Positions 34,279-42,969 of a stretch of 64,000 nt of DNA are shown piece after piece. The DNA lies in assembly GCA_903838705.1 (NCBI GenBank), contig CAILZL010000011.1, positions 124,001 to 188,000 of the forward strand, given 5' to 3'. The translations under genes were made by a program, and so were the position numbers. Each line of letters starts with the position of its first letter. Position 1 is the first letter of the stretch. The DNA comes from an uncultured Pseudomonadota bacterium. GTDB taxonomy: Bacteria > Pseudomonadota > Gammaproteobacteria > Steroidobacterales > Steroidobacteraceae. The notes beneath the pieces are model-generated. The model had not been told where the DNA came from, made no database searches, and worked only from the letters and a program-made list of their open reading frames with translations.

Positions 34279-35994
34279 ATGATTTCTGACTTGCGCCCTC
34301 AGATTATTGCACGTTTGCCCCGGATGGCCCTGTGTGTGGCGGTATCTGCTTTCTGTCTGTCTGGTGCATCAGCACAGACATCACCGCAGGGTCCGGCCGA
34401 GGCGCCGGCTCGTGCGCCGGTGGCTGCCGCCATGCCTTCACTGGCCGCGCACGCCATCCGCGCTCATGCCGAGTTTCTCAGCAGCGATTTGCTAGAGGGC
34501 CGGTCAACCGGTTCCCGAGGCTATGAGCTCGCAGCTGCCTATGTGGCGGCACAATTCCGGCAATATGGGTTGACCCCGGCGGGGTCGGAGGGTGGCTTTT
34601 TACGTTCAGTGCCGCTGATTGAAGCTACCGCTGTGCTGCCCGGTTCATCGGCGGTATTGCGCAGTGATGGCAATGTTACGGACTTTGATTTCAGCAAGGA
34701 CTATCTGCCCTCGGTAAATTTTTTCAGTCCCACCAGCAGTATCACCGCGCCGATAGTGTTCGCCGGTTATGGCATTGAAGCGCCGGAGTACAAATACAAC
34801 GATCTGGCTGATCTGGACTTGCAGGGCAAGATTGCAGTGATTCTGGAGGGCGCGCCTGAGCGTCTGGATGAAGAGGTGCGCAATTACTATGGCTGGCCGG
34901 AAACCAAGTACGCAAGTCTGGACAAAGCCGGTGCTGTGGGCGTGGTCGAGATTCATCCCGCAGCAGAAAAAGGTACGCAGGCGAATAGCTGGGAACGCAT
35001 TGCCGCAATGAGCTGGGTATCTCAGCTGCGGCGCCAGAATGTCGACAATCAGCCTGATGAACGTTTTCCGGATCTCAAGCTCAGGTTCCGCTTCAATGCG
35101 ACGGCTGCCGCTCAGCTGTTCAGCAACAGCAGTCATTCATTCGAGCAGGTGTTGCAGGCGGCAAAAGCGGGCGAGGCTCAGGGATTCGCTTTGCCGGGCA
35201 CGCTCAGTCTGAGTGCTACCACAGGTTTACGGCGTATCGAAAGTAACAATGTGCTGGGGTTGGTACGGGGCAGCGATCCGCGTTTGCAGCAGGAATATAT
35301 TCTTGTGACAGCCAACCTGGACGGTCTTGGCCGGGGCACAGCGGTCAACGGCGACAATATCTATAACGGCTTGCAGCGAAATGCTGTCGGTGTGGCCATG
35401 CTGCTGGAGATGGCGCGCACGGTGGCCGCAATGCCGGTCAAACCCAAGCGCTCTATTCTGTTTGCAGCGCTGACAGCCGGTGAGAAGGATGCGCAGGGAC
35501 TGAAGGCATTGCTCGCGGATGGTTCTGTGCCAGTAAGGAACATTGTTGCGGGCATCACTTTCGATACACCGCTGCCGCTGGTGCGTACCAGTGATGTCAT
35601 GGCGATCGGTGCAGATCAATCCAGTATTGGCAACCGGCTGGTGACAGCTGCGCAGCAAATGAACATGAGGGTGCTGCTAAGCGACGATTTGGACAATTCA
35701 GTGCTGATGACTTCCATGGCACCGCTGGTGCGGGCAGGTATTCCGGCGCTGGCTTTGCGCAGCGGTAATCATGCACGTGACGGTCGCACGAATGTGATCA
35801 ATACAAAACGCAGCTGGTTGCAGCAGCACCTCACTCATCCTTCAGACGATCTGAGTAATGCACCTCTTGATGCAGGTGCCGCGCGTGAGCTGGCTGGTTT
35901 GAATATGGCCACCTTGCTCGAGCTGGCCAATGATGCAGAGCGGCCGGTCTGGTATCGCAGCAGTCTGGCTTATCGCAAGTTGAGTCGTGACTAG
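34279..35994 (+). CDS. M28-like exported protein, probably catalytically inactive
   Basis: About 571 residues. Signal peptide at about 1-32 (ending ASA-QT), a PA domain at about 130-230 (PIVFAGYGIEAPEYKYNDLADL), then an M28 aminopeptidase-like domain from about 320. Compared with the usual M28 pattern (H-x-D, D-N-A-S-G, T-A-E-E), this protein reads TANLDG with Asn346 for the metal His, LQRNAVG with Arg367 for the bridging Asp, and TAGEKD with Gly401 for the catalytic Glu. Hydrolysis by the standard zinc mechanism is therefore unlikely. The fold and export signal are intact, suggesting a binding or regulatory role. ATG 34279 is preferred over 34249. Confidence 0.8.
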   Translation: MISDLRPQIIARLPRMALCVAVSAFCLSGASAQTSPQGPAEAPARAPVAAAMPSLAAHAIRAHAEFLSSDLLEGRSTGSRGYELAAAYVAAQFRQYGLTPAGSEGGFLRSVPLIEATAVLPGSSAVLRSDGNVTDFDFSKDYLPSVNFFSPTSSITAPIVFAGYGIEAPEYKYNDLADLDLQGKIAVILEGAPERLDEEVRNYYGWPETKYASLDKAGAVGVVEIHPAAEKGTQANSWERIAAMSWVSQLRRQNVDNQPDERFPDLKLRFRFNATAAAQLFSNSSHSFEQVLQAAKAGEAQGFALPGTLSLSATTGLRRIESNNVLGLVRGSDPRLQQEYILVTANLDGLGRGTAVNGDNIYNGLQRNAVGVAMLLEMARTVAAMPVKPKRSILFAALTAGEKDAQGLKALLADGSVPVRNIVAGITFDTPLPLVRTSDVMAIGADQSSIGNRLVTAAQQMNMRVLLSDDLDNSVLMTSMAPLVRAGIPALALRSGNHARDGRTNVINTKRSWLQQHLTHPSDDLSNAPLDAGAARELAGLNMATLLELANDAERPVWYRSSLAYRKLSRD

Positions 35995-35995
35995 C

Positions 35996-36021
35996 GATCG
36001 CTCACCCGGGAGTGAGTGATC
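35996..36021. terminator. Stem-loop between convergent genes
   Basis: GATCGCTCAC (35996-36005) pairs with GTGAGTGATC (36012-36021), ten pairs including one G-T, around CCGGGA. It lies between the stop of the M28-like gene and the stop of dsbC. There is no T run, so it may slow or stabilise ends rather than act as a full intrinsic terminator. Confidence 0.5.
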
Positions 36022-36039
36022 ATTGATCGGGCGATCGGA

Positions 36040-36786
36040 TTACTTGACCGCTTTCAGCTCTGCTTCCAGTTGATCCTTGTCCAGCGCTGCTGAAATCCGG
36101 TGTCCATCCGCAAAAAAAATAGTGGGTGTGCCATTCACTTTCAGCTTTTCACCCAGCTTGACCATGGTGGTAACTTCATCAGCCTTGCAGCTGATGGCGG
36201 GGGGTTTCTTCTTGTTGACCATCCACGCTGTCCACGTGGCAGCTCGATCAGGAGCGCACCAGATATTTTTTGCTGTATCTGTCGCGCCGGGATGCAGGCT
36301 TTCCAGAGGATAGAGGAAGGTATACACGGTGATATTGGTCACTTCCTGCAAGGTGTTTTCAAAACGCACACAGAACGGACAATGCGGATCTGAAAAAACA
36401 GCAATCTTGCGACTGCCGTCACCTTTGACATGCTTGATTGCCAGGCTGAGTGGCAGATCGTTGAATTCAACTCTGGATAATTCATTCCATCGTTTGGCAG
36501 TCAGGTCTGTGCGTGTCTTGGTATCCATCACCCGGCCATAGAACAGATAGTCACCAGTGCTGTCGACATAGAACATTTCGCTGTCAGTGATGACTTCATA
36601 CAGCCAGGGCCATTGAGATGGTTGTACTTTCTCGATCACCATTTTGGGCGGCAGGCGCGATTGCAGGGTTTTCAGGATGCGGTTCATATCATCACTATTG
36701 GCAGGCGTGGTCACCTGCGCACCAGCAGAAGAAGTCAATGCGATTGCAATGAATGCACTGAGGAAGCTGCTTATGACCTTATTCAC
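36040..36786 (-). CDS. dsbC: Thiol:disulfide interchange protein DsbC
   Basis: A 248-residue periplasmic disulfide isomerase with a signal peptide at about 1-23 (ending AGA-QV). An N-terminal dimerisation region at about 30-100 precedes a thioredoxin-fold catalytic domain with Cys136-Pro-Phe-Cys139 in FSDPHCPFCVRFE. The cis-Pro loop reads NGTPTIFFADG. The E. coli enzyme has CGYC; the CPFC variant is seen in other proteobacteria. It corrects mispaired disulfides and is kept reduced by DsbD, which is not in the window. The start is GTG at 36786 with AAGGCGG upstream. Confidence 0.9.
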   Translation of the reverse strand: MNKVISSFLSAFIAIALTSSAGAQVTTPANSDDMNRILKTLQSRLPPKMVIEKVQPSQWPWLYEVITDSEMFYVDSTGDYLFYGRVMDTKTRTDLTAKRWNELSRVEFNDLPLSLAIKHVKGDGSRKIAVFSDPHCPFCVRFENTLQEVTNITVYTFLYPLESLHPGATDTAKNIWCAPDRAATWTAWMVNKKKPPAISCKADEVTTMVKLGEKLKVNGTPTIFFADGHRISAALDKDQLEAELKAVK

Positions 36787-37235
36787 TGGATACCGCCTTG
36801 CATATCAAATTGATTCGCGTCGTTCGATTCAGAAGTTTGTAAAAAGTTAGTCGAATAGTCTGTCTGGCATCGTGACGAGCAAGATGTGAATCAGGTATTG
36901 CGCTGAACTTCCGATGAATCATAACCATAAACATGGGGTAAGCACTGGACTTCCGTCTAACTCTGAATATCTCACGCCGGCTATCAGGGCACGCCGTGCT
37001 TTTCACATCACAGCAAAATTTTTTTCAGTGATAGATTCAAGCTGTAAAGCATTCACTGATCTTGCAGATAGGTTATTGGCTCTTCAGAAAATCATTAGAA
37101 CCTTTTCACTTGTTCAGCATGATCCTGCTCATGTAGCAGGGCAATGAGTTGAGAGAGCGATTCATTCGCTGGTAAATGACTGTAATTGCAGCTATTTTCA
37201 GTTGGATACACGAGTACAAAATTGTTTACAAATCT
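36787..37235. other. AT-rich gene-free stretch upstream of a candidate RNA
   Basis: About 450 bp without a supported gene. A rightward frame at 36914-37147 (77 codons) has no ribosome binding site and no recognisable content. The base composition is more AT-rich than the surroundings. A possible promoter for the downstream candidate RNA ends the stretch: TTGGAT at 37202-37207 and TTTACA or TACAAA at about 37225-37232. Confidence 0.45.
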
Positions 37236-37237
37236 CA

Positions 37238-37473
37238 ACAATGCACGTAGTCTCGCGCACCTGACAGAGCAGAGATGCGGGGATAGCTGCAGTACAAAGC
37301 TGCAACAAAGGGGGATGGGGCCGAAAGGCTCCGACGATGACCGAGGGAAAGGCGCGTAGAGTAGTTGGGGGAGGAATAACCTAGGGCTTGTAGAAGAAAA
37401 TCACGCCTGGCCCATTCGAGCAATTAAAAACAAAAATTGAATTAAAGAAGCCCCTTCAAAGGGGCTTTTTTTT
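37238..37473 (+). ncRNA. Candidate structured non-coding RNA with intrinsic terminator
   Basis: About 235 nt between a possible promoter (TTGGAT, 17 bp, TTTACA) and a strong terminator. No coding frame fits. Local helices include TGCAG/CTGCA at 37288-37304 and GGGGCC-GAAA-GGCTCC at 37317-37332 (six pairs closed by a GNRA loop). A possible long-range helix joins CGCGC near 37254 with GCGCG near 37353. Several GGA motifs lie in purine-rich stretches, as in CsrA/RsmA-binding RNAs, but the sequence does not match 6S RNA, RNase P RNA, tmRNA, SRP RNA or a riboswitch class I know. The exact 5' end is a guess. Confidence 0.45.
37448..37473 (+). terminator. Strong rho-independent terminator
   Basis: AAGCCCC (37448-37454) pairs with GGGGCTT (37461-37467) around TTCAAA and is followed by a run of eight T (37466-37473). 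No protein gene precedes it on this strand within more than 1.4 kb, which is the main reason to suspect an RNA gene ending here. It could alternatively act as a leader terminator for the OsmC gene 60 bp downstream. Confidence 0.88.
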
Positions 37474-37532
37474 CGCCTGCCGGATACGCAGCTGGTAACC
37501 TCACAGATTCCGGACATATTCAGGTTGGGGCT

Positions 37533-37964
37533 ATGAAAACGCGCATCAAGTGGGTAGAGGACATGATGTTTGTGGGGCAGACTAGCTCAGGGCATGCCGT
37601 TGTCATGGATGGATCGCCGGACATCGGTGGTCACAACCTCGGCCCCCGCCCGATGGAAATGCTGCTGCTGGGCCTCGGCGGTTGCAGTGCGATTGATGTG
37701 GTGTTGATTCTCAAACGTGGCCGGGAAGCCATTACCGACTGCGAAGTGGAAATCGAAGCCGAGCGTGCTGCTACCGATCCGAAGATATTCACCCGGATCA
37801 ATATGCATTACATCGTGACTGGCAGCCAGCTCGACAGGAATAAGGTGGATCGTGCCATCAAGCTGTCTGCGGAAAAATACTGCTCAGCTTCAGCAATGCT
37901 GGGTGCAGTGGCATCCATCACTCATGACTTCGAATTGCGGGATGTAGCCGCAGGCAATGCATGA
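37533..37964 (+). CDS. OsmC family protein
   Basis: A 143-residue protein of the OsmC/Ohr fold, YhfA-like branch. The first conserved cysteine lies in GLGGCSAIDVVLILKRGR and the second in EKYCSASAMLG. The family reduces organic hydroperoxides with a Cys pair. The YhfA-like members are less well characterised but keep both cysteines, as here. The gene is 60 bp downstream of a strong terminator and overlaps the MFS gene by 4 bp (ATGA), which implies translational coupling. Confidence 0.88.
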   Translation: MKTRIKWVEDMMFVGQTSSGHAVVMDGSPDIGGHNLGPRPMEMLLLGLGGCSAIDVVLILKRGREAITDCEVEIEAERAATDPKIFTRINMHYIVTGSQLDRNKVDRAIKLSAEKYCSASAMLGAVASITHDFELRDVAAGNA

Positions 37965-39142
37965 GCAGGCAGGTGACCGTCCGCAGTGATGCCAGCATAT
38001 TGTGTGCGGTGTTCATGGTGGCCTTGAATCTGCGGCCCGCATTGGCATCGCTGGGGCCGGTACTGGAAACGCTGCGCACTGATCTGAATCTGTCGCATGG
38101 TTCAGCAGGGCTGCTGACGACCCTGCCTGTGCTGTGCATGGGTGTATTTGCTCCCCTTGCCATGTCCATGAGTGCGCGGTACGGGTTAAGAAAGGCCATC
38201 TTGTGCAGTACATTGTTGATTGGTTGTGCAACCCTGCTGCGCAGCTTGGGCAATTTCACCGGCCTCCTGATAAGTTCCGTATGCGCAGGCGCAGGCATCT
38301 CAATCCTGAGTCCGCTGCTGAGTATTTTCGTGAAACGCCGATTCCCTGCTCGAAGCGCAAGAGTGAGCAGCTGGACAACCAGCGCCTTATGTATGGGTGC
38401 GGGTCTGTCGGCAGGTACCAGCGCATTCCTGAGCACTTGGCTGGGCTGGCCAACGGGGCTGGCGTGCTGGAGTGTGCTGGCATTTGCTGCTGCCTTGTTA
38501 TGGTGGTGGATCATGCCGCCGGTTACCGATACGACGCTCGCAATCAGGTATTCTTTGCCCTGGCGTCAGCCGTGTGCCTGGTTGCTGATGCTGATCTTCG
38601 GTGTGCACAGCGTGATTTTTTATGTGCTGCTGGCCTGGGTGGCGCCTGCTTATATCGAATACGGCAAGAGTGCGGTGGATGCCGGACATTTGCTGGGACT
38701 GTTCGCCATCATGCAGGTTGTGGGTACCATGCTGGTCAGTGCTTTGCCAACCAGACAGCGTGAACGGCGTCCAGCTATCTTGTTGAATAGCGGCTGCATG
38801 CTGGCGGGTCTGGCCGGCATCTGGCTGGCACCGACTTTCATGCCGGAGCTGATGATGTGTCTGCTGGGTGCGGGTACGGCGGGATTTTTTTCGCTGATGC
38901 TGATTCTGCCGCTGGATTACAGCGAGTCACCTGAAGCGGCAGGCGCATGGACCGCCATGATGTGCGGGGGCGGTTACGTCATCGCATCTACAGGACCCGT
39001 GCTTGCGGGCTGGGTACGTGATTACAGTGCCAGTTATCACAGTGTATTCATGCTGTTGACCCTGATGAGCAGTCTGGTATTCATGGCCTGTTTCCTGCTG
39101 GCGCCAGTGTCTCCGCGCGCCGGGGCCGCACATGCACTTTGA
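37961..39142 (+). CDS. MFS transporter, CynX/NimT type
   Basis: A 393-residue protein with twelve predicted membrane helices. The opening block ALNLRPALASLGPVLETLR is typical of the cyanate/nitroimidazole (CynX/NimT) branch of the major facilitator superfamily. The central loop holds KRRFPARSARVSSWTTSALCMGAG. The substrate cannot be read from sequence. It overlaps osmC-like by 4 bp and the LysR gene by 11 bp, so all three are probably one transcript, and the LysR protein may regulate the transporter. Confidence 0.87.
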   Translation: MSRQVTVRSDASILCAVFMVALNLRPALASLGPVLETLRTDLNLSHGSAGLLTTLPVLCMGVFAPLAMSMSARYGLRKAILCSTLLIGCATLLRSLGNFTGLLISSVCAGAGISILSPLLSIFVKRRFPARSARVSSWTTSALCMGAGLSAGTSAFLSTWLGWPTGLACWSVLAFAAALLWWWIMPPVTDTTLAIRYSLPWRQPCAWLLMLIFGVHSVIFYVLLAWVAPAYIEYGKSAVDAGHLLGLFAIMQVVGTMLVSALPTRQRERRPAILLNSGCMLAGLAGIWLAPTFMPELMMCLLGAGTAGFFSLMLILPLDYSESPEAAGAWTAMMCGGGYVIASTGPVLAGWVRDYSASYHSVFMLLTLMSSLVFMACFLLAPVSPRAGAAHAL

Positions 39143-40019
39143 CTTTCGCGATCTGGAACTGTTTGTAGCAGTCGCTGAGGTTGGCAGCATCGCCAGAGCT
39201 GCTGAGCGCGCACATACCGTAGCCTCCGCAGTCAGCAAGCGCCTGTCGGAACTTGAAGCCCAGTTTGGTACCGCCTTGCTGGTACGCGGCGCGAAGGGTG
39301 TCGAGTTGACCAGTGCTGGACATGCATTACTGGTTAAAGCCCGCACCTTGCTGTATCAGGCCGACAAGCTGGAAGAAGAGATGCGACAACATGCCTCCGG
39401 CGTTCGCGGTCAGGTACGAGTATTCGCCAATATTTCGGCAATAGTTGAGTTCCTGCCGGATGCGCTGGCCAGCTTCATGAAGCTACATCCTGATGTGAAC
39501 GTGCAACTGGAAGAGCAGGTGAGCAGCACGATTGCCCAAGCGGTGGCGGACAACCGGGCTGACCTGGGTATTCTCAGTGAACAGCCGGTGCTGGAGGGGC
39601 TGGTGACAGTGCCTTTCCGCGCCGATGAACTGGTGCTGGTGACACGCCCGGATCATCCTCTTGGCCAGCATGCAAAAGTGTCATTTGAACAGGTGCTGGA
39701 TCAGCCGTTTGTCGGCCTGCATGCGGACAGTTCCCTGCATCTGCTGCTGACACGTGCTGCTGCGGATGCCGGCAGGCAAATCAATCTGCGTATTCAGGTT
39801 ACCAGCTTTGATGCGGTCTGCGCCATGGTGGCGGCAGGGCTTGGTATCAGTATCGTGCCGCGTGCTGCGACAACACCCTATGTCCAGTCACTTAAACTGG
39901 TCAGCATTCCCCTGAGCAATCATTGGGCCCTGCGTCAGTTATGGCTGTGTACCGTGAAGGGCAATTTGCACGCTGCGGCCAGATTGTTGCTCGAACATCT
40001 TATGCAGCAGCCTGATTAG
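39132..40019 (+). CDS. LysR family transcriptional regulator
   Basis: A 295-residue regulator with an N-terminal winged helix-turn-helix at about 1-60 (FRDLELFVAVAEVGSIARAAERAHTVASAVSKRLSELE split across the recognition helix). A PBP2-type effector domain spans about 88-290 (VNVQLEEQVSSTIAQAV, VAAGLGISIVPRAATTPYV). The start overlaps the MFS gene by 11 bp. LysR genes are usually divergent from their targets; here the same-strand overlap suggests autoregulation with the transporter. The effector is unknown. Confidence 0.92.
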   Translation: MHFDFRDLELFVAVAEVGSIARAAERAHTVASAVSKRLSELEAQFGTALLVRGAKGVELTSAGHALLVKARTLLYQADKLEEEMRQHASGVRGQVRVFANISAIVEFLPDALASFMKLHPDVNVQLEEQVSSTIAQAVADNRADLGILSEQPVLEGLVTVPFRADELVLVTRPDHPLGQHAKVSFEQVLDQPFVGLHADSSLHLLLTRAAADAGRQINLRIQVTSFDAVCAMVAAGLGISIVPRAATTPYVQSLKLVSIPLSNHWALRQLWLCTVKGNLHAAARLLLEHLMQQPD

Positions 40020-40081
40020 CGTTGATGTGATTCGACAAGTATCTGTTCACTAACTGTTTGTGTTTCCAGTGAGAAAGGGTG

Positions 40082-41089
40082 ATGAAAGCCAGATCTTTAA
40101 TCCGTTGTCTTTTCATGTTTTCCATTCTTTTATTGGTGGCGTGCACAACACCGCTTCGCGAAAGCAGCCCGGGCGGCGTTGCAATGAAGCCAGCCGGTTC
40201 ACTGGTGCTGGTGACGGGTATTACCGGTACACAGGGCAATGGAGTGGCAACTGCACTGCTGGAAAAAGGTTACCGGATACGTGGTCTGACCCGCGACCCC
40301 GCTTCAGATAAATCGAGAGCATGGAGCGCACGTGGCGCTGAGATGGTCAAAGGTGATTTCAACGACTATGAAAGTATTAATGCTGCGGTCAAAGGCGTTG
40401 ACTATCTGTTTCTCAATATCCTGGCCATGCCGGATTACATTGCTGCTGCAAAGCATGTCATTGATGCGGCTGCCGCAGCGGGTGTAAAGCACATTGTCTT
40501 TACCAGCGCACGATTGAATGACCCGGAGTCCGGTTTTGATGAGAATGCCGAAAACAGTAAGCGCATGATTGAACTGTATCTGCGTAATAGCGGTTATCCA
40601 TACACCACATTGCGTATCCCGAAGATGATGGAGAACTTCACCAGACCGGCTGACAAGCAACGCTTGCTAACCGAAGGTATCGTTGACTACGGGACAGACA
40701 ACAGTAAGTCCTATTACATCTCAACCTACGATATGGGCGTGATTACTGCGGCGGCATTTGCCAACAGCAAGGCCTGGCAGGGTCGCGAGGTGAACCTCGC
40801 AGCAGATGCGCTGACGGAACGTCAGCTTGCAGAGCTGCTACGCAAAATCACCGGACTGGATATTGCGTTTAAAAATCCATCCTGGGCTGAATATCGTGGT
40901 GATCCGAATTTTCTGGCGTCCGGAAAATATTATGATCAGCACGAAGTCGGTTACGATCTGGTCAAGCTGCGAAAGGAGTTTCCCGGCATGATGACCCTGG
41001 AGCAGTTCTTGCGCCAGAATGGTTACGAGACACTGGGCGAGAACAGAACAAGCCCTGCGGGATTAGCCGCGCCGACAAGACGTGATTGA
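40082..41089 (+). CDS. NmrA-like NAD(P)-binding protein with lipoprotein signal
   Basis: About 335 residues. An N-terminal signal ends in LLLVACTT, a lipobox with Cys at about residue 22. A Rossmann domain of the NmrA/SDR-atypical type follows from about 42 (LVLVTGITGTQGNGVATALLEKGYRIRGLTRD split at the glycine loop), then HIVFTSARLNDPESGF and YPYTTLRIPKMMENF. The catalytic YxxxK of classical SDRs is absent, as usual in NmrA-like proteins. A dinucleotide-binding NmrA protein outside the cytosol would be unusual. ATG 40082 follows GAGAAAGGG; GTG 40079 is the alternative. Confidence 0.75.
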   Translation: MKARSLIRCLFMFSILLLVACTTPLRESSPGGVAMKPAGSLVLVTGITGTQGNGVATALLEKGYRIRGLTRDPASDKSRAWSARGAEMVKGDFNDYESINAAVKGVDYLFLNILAMPDYIAAAKHVIDAAAAAGVKHIVFTSARLNDPESGFDENAENSKRMIELYLRNSGYPYTTLRIPKMMENFTRPADKQRLLTEGIVDYGTDNSKSYYISTYDMGVITAAAFANSKAWQGREVNLAADALTERQLAELLRKITGLDIAFKNPSWAEYRGDPNFLASGKYYDQHEVGYDLVKLRKEFPGMMTLEQFLRQNGYETLGENRTSPAGLAAPTRRD

Positions 41090-41118
41090 GCCGGTAATTG
41101 TCTCAATCACAATGTTGC

Positions 41119-41829
41119 TTATGGCGGCGGTTGTGTGAAAAGCAGATGCCGCTCTGTTTCATTAAGCATCCGCCATTCCGCCACCATCAGATCGCTCAGC
41201 ATAAGGCCGCCAATCTGTGAACGATGCAGGGTTTCAACATGATTGCCTACAGCGGCAAACATACGTCGAACCTGGTGGTAGCGACCCTCGGTGACGGTGA
41301 TACGTACCTGCCGGTTGCTGATTACGGTCATGTGTGCCGGTGCAAGCGGTTCCTTTTCTGATTCCAGCATGAGTTTGCCGCTGGCAAAGATGGCTTCTTC
41401 ATTTCCTTTCAGATCACGTGCAAGCGTGACTTCGTAAAATTTCGGCAGCTTGTGTCTGGGCGAACTGATGCGATGCAGCAGTGCCCCGTCGTCGGTCAGC
41501 AGTAACAAGCCGCTGGTATCGCGATCAAGCCTGCCGACATTGGCGACGATCGGCGAACGTAAGCGGAATCGCGGCGGTAGTAACTCGTATATCAGTTCGC
41601 CATGATCCTTGGTCGAACAGGTGTAACCAACCGGTTTGTGCAGCATCAGCAACACACCAGCCGGTGGATCCAGTGGTTCGTCATCAATTCTGATCTGATC
41701 ATGTTCAATCTGATCATCCGCATACAGCACTTCACCATTAGCGTCAGTGATGCGACCCGAGCGGAACATGGCGGTCACTTCCTTGCGGCTGCCATAACCC
41801 AGATTGGCAATCAATTTGACTAATTTCAT
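41119..41829 (-). CDS. RsuA-family ribosomal pseudouridine synthase
   Basis: A 236-residue enzyme with an N-terminal S4 RNA-binding domain (about 1-45, KLVKLIANLGYGSRKEVTAMF) and a catalytic domain. The nucleophilic Asp lies in VGRLDRDTSGLLLLTDDG. YHQVRRMFAAVGNHVETLHR completes the RsuA/RluB/E/F signature. The short form resembles RsuA, which makes pseudouridine 516 of 16S rRNA. The exact target is inferred. It overlaps the upstream RsmC-like gene by 4 bp, forming an rRNA-modification pair. Confidence 0.9.
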   Translation of the reverse strand: MKLVKLIANLGYGSRKEVTAMFRSGRITDANGEVLYADDQIEHDQIRIDDEPLDPPAGVLLMLHKPVGYTCSTKDHGELIYELLPPRFRLRSPIVANVGRLDRDTSGLLLLTDDGALLHRISSPRHKLPKFYEVTLARDLKGNEEAIFASGKLMLESEKEPLAPAHMTVISNRQVRITVTEGRYHQVRRMFAAVGNHVETLHRSQIGGLMLSDLMVAEWRMLNETERHLLFTQPPP

Positions 41830-42908
41830 CGGCGTCTTCTGCTGCGTACCGGTTTATCCGTTTCAGTGCTGCCGGATTTGGTGGCGGCAATGATCTTGAA
41901 GCCATCCTGTTGGGCAACGATCCTGATTTGACCAAAGCTGCTGGTCAGTATCTCTTCATAGGGCAGATGTCGATTGGCGACCAGCCATAGCTGTCCTCCC
42001 GGTAACAAGGCTGCGGCTGCGGCGGCAATAAAACGTTTGCCGATGTCCGGACGGTCTGCGCGGCCCTGAGTATGGAAGGGCGGGTTGCTGATGATGACTT
42101 GATAGCGTTGTGATAACCCTTGAGTTACGTCATGCCAGTAAAAGCCCAGCTGTGCGCGCGACTGGTAATCATGCAAATTTTGCCTGGCGAGTGCCAATGC
42201 CCGCGCTTCGGCTTCGTACAGGTCAATGGCGCTGATACCGGGACAGCGATTGAACAGGGCTACCGACAGATAGCCGAAGCCTGCCCCGAGGTCTGCCGCA
42301 TGGCCGCTCAGGTCTGTCGGTAGTGCGTGCGCCAGTAATGCCGAGGCCGGGTCAATCCGGTTCCAGGCGAACAGACCGGGTCGACTGATAAAGCGTGCAT
42401 CACTGATCGGTCTTGGCGTATCCAGTTGCAGCCATTCATTCACTAACTTCTGATTTACCTGTGAGCCTAGCGGGGTACTCCAGAATACGCGGCACTTGTG
42501 CTTGCTGAGGCTGGACACAGTACCAGTCAGGCTCGCCAGATCGGCTTCACCGGATCGTGCGCCTTCGCTGTTGCTAAGACATCCAACCACCTGCCCACCG
42601 GGCTGAGTCAATGTGATAGCACGTGCCAGCAACGCCCGCGCTTCATCACGCTGGCGCGGCAGCAGTACCAGCACCATCGCATACTTGCCGGTGTCATCCG
42701 TGTTTAGCAGAGAGAAACCTGCTGAGGTCAATGCGTCGGCATCAGGCTTGAAGCTTTGTTCGCAGAGCAGATTGCTGAAATCCGGATCGCGCATGGGCGC
42801 ACCTAATCGAGCGCGCAGGAACAATACATTGCTGCGTGGCCAGGGCAGCAGCTTTGTCTGAAAGGGCAGGAACAGGGTATCCAGAACCGGATCGGTGCTT
42901 GTTGACAT
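41826..42908 (-). CDS. rsmC: RsmC/RlmG-type rRNA guanine-N2 methyltransferase
   Basis: A 360-residue protein with a degenerate N-terminal methyltransferase-like domain and an active C-terminal Rossmann MTase. The SAM-binding motif reads AADLGAGFGYLSVAL, and the catalytic motif IISNPPFHTQGRADRP is diagnostic of RsmC/RlmG enzymes that make m2G in 16S or 23S rRNA. I prefer RsmC by length and the FHTQG motif, but RlmG is not excluded. The last bases overlap the RsuA-like gene. Confidence 0.82.
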   Translation of the reverse strand: MSTSTDPVLDTLFLPFQTKLLPWPRSNVLFLRARLGAPMRDPDFSNLLCEQSFKPDADALTSAGFSLLNTDDTGKYAMVLVLLPRQRDEARALLARAITLTQPGGQVVGCLSNSEGARSGEADLASLTGTVSSLSKHKCRVFWSTPLGSQVNQKLVNEWLQLDTPRPISDARFISRPGLFAWNRIDPASALLAHALPTDLSGHAADLGAGFGYLSVALFNRCPGISAIDLYEAEARALALARQNLHDYQSRAQLGFYWHDVTQGLSQRYQVIISNPPFHTQGRADRPDIGKRFIAAAAAALLPGGQLWLVANRHLPYEEILTSSFGQIRIVAQQDGFKIIAATKSGSTETDKPVRSRRRR

Positions 42909-42969
42909 GAGCGTGATTAAATCCGGGTATCAGGGCTGGCACAAGTGCGTTGCCAGCCCTGAGGCAAGA

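Noticed and set aside
36914-37147. 77-codon rightward frame in the gap before the candidate RNA
   Set aside because: No ribosome binding site, no domain-like pattern, and composition typical of intergenic DNA.
37235-37423. 62-codon leftward frame over the candidate RNA
   Set aside because: No start site support, and it lies antisense to a region whose hairpins and terminator fit an RNA on the plus strand better.
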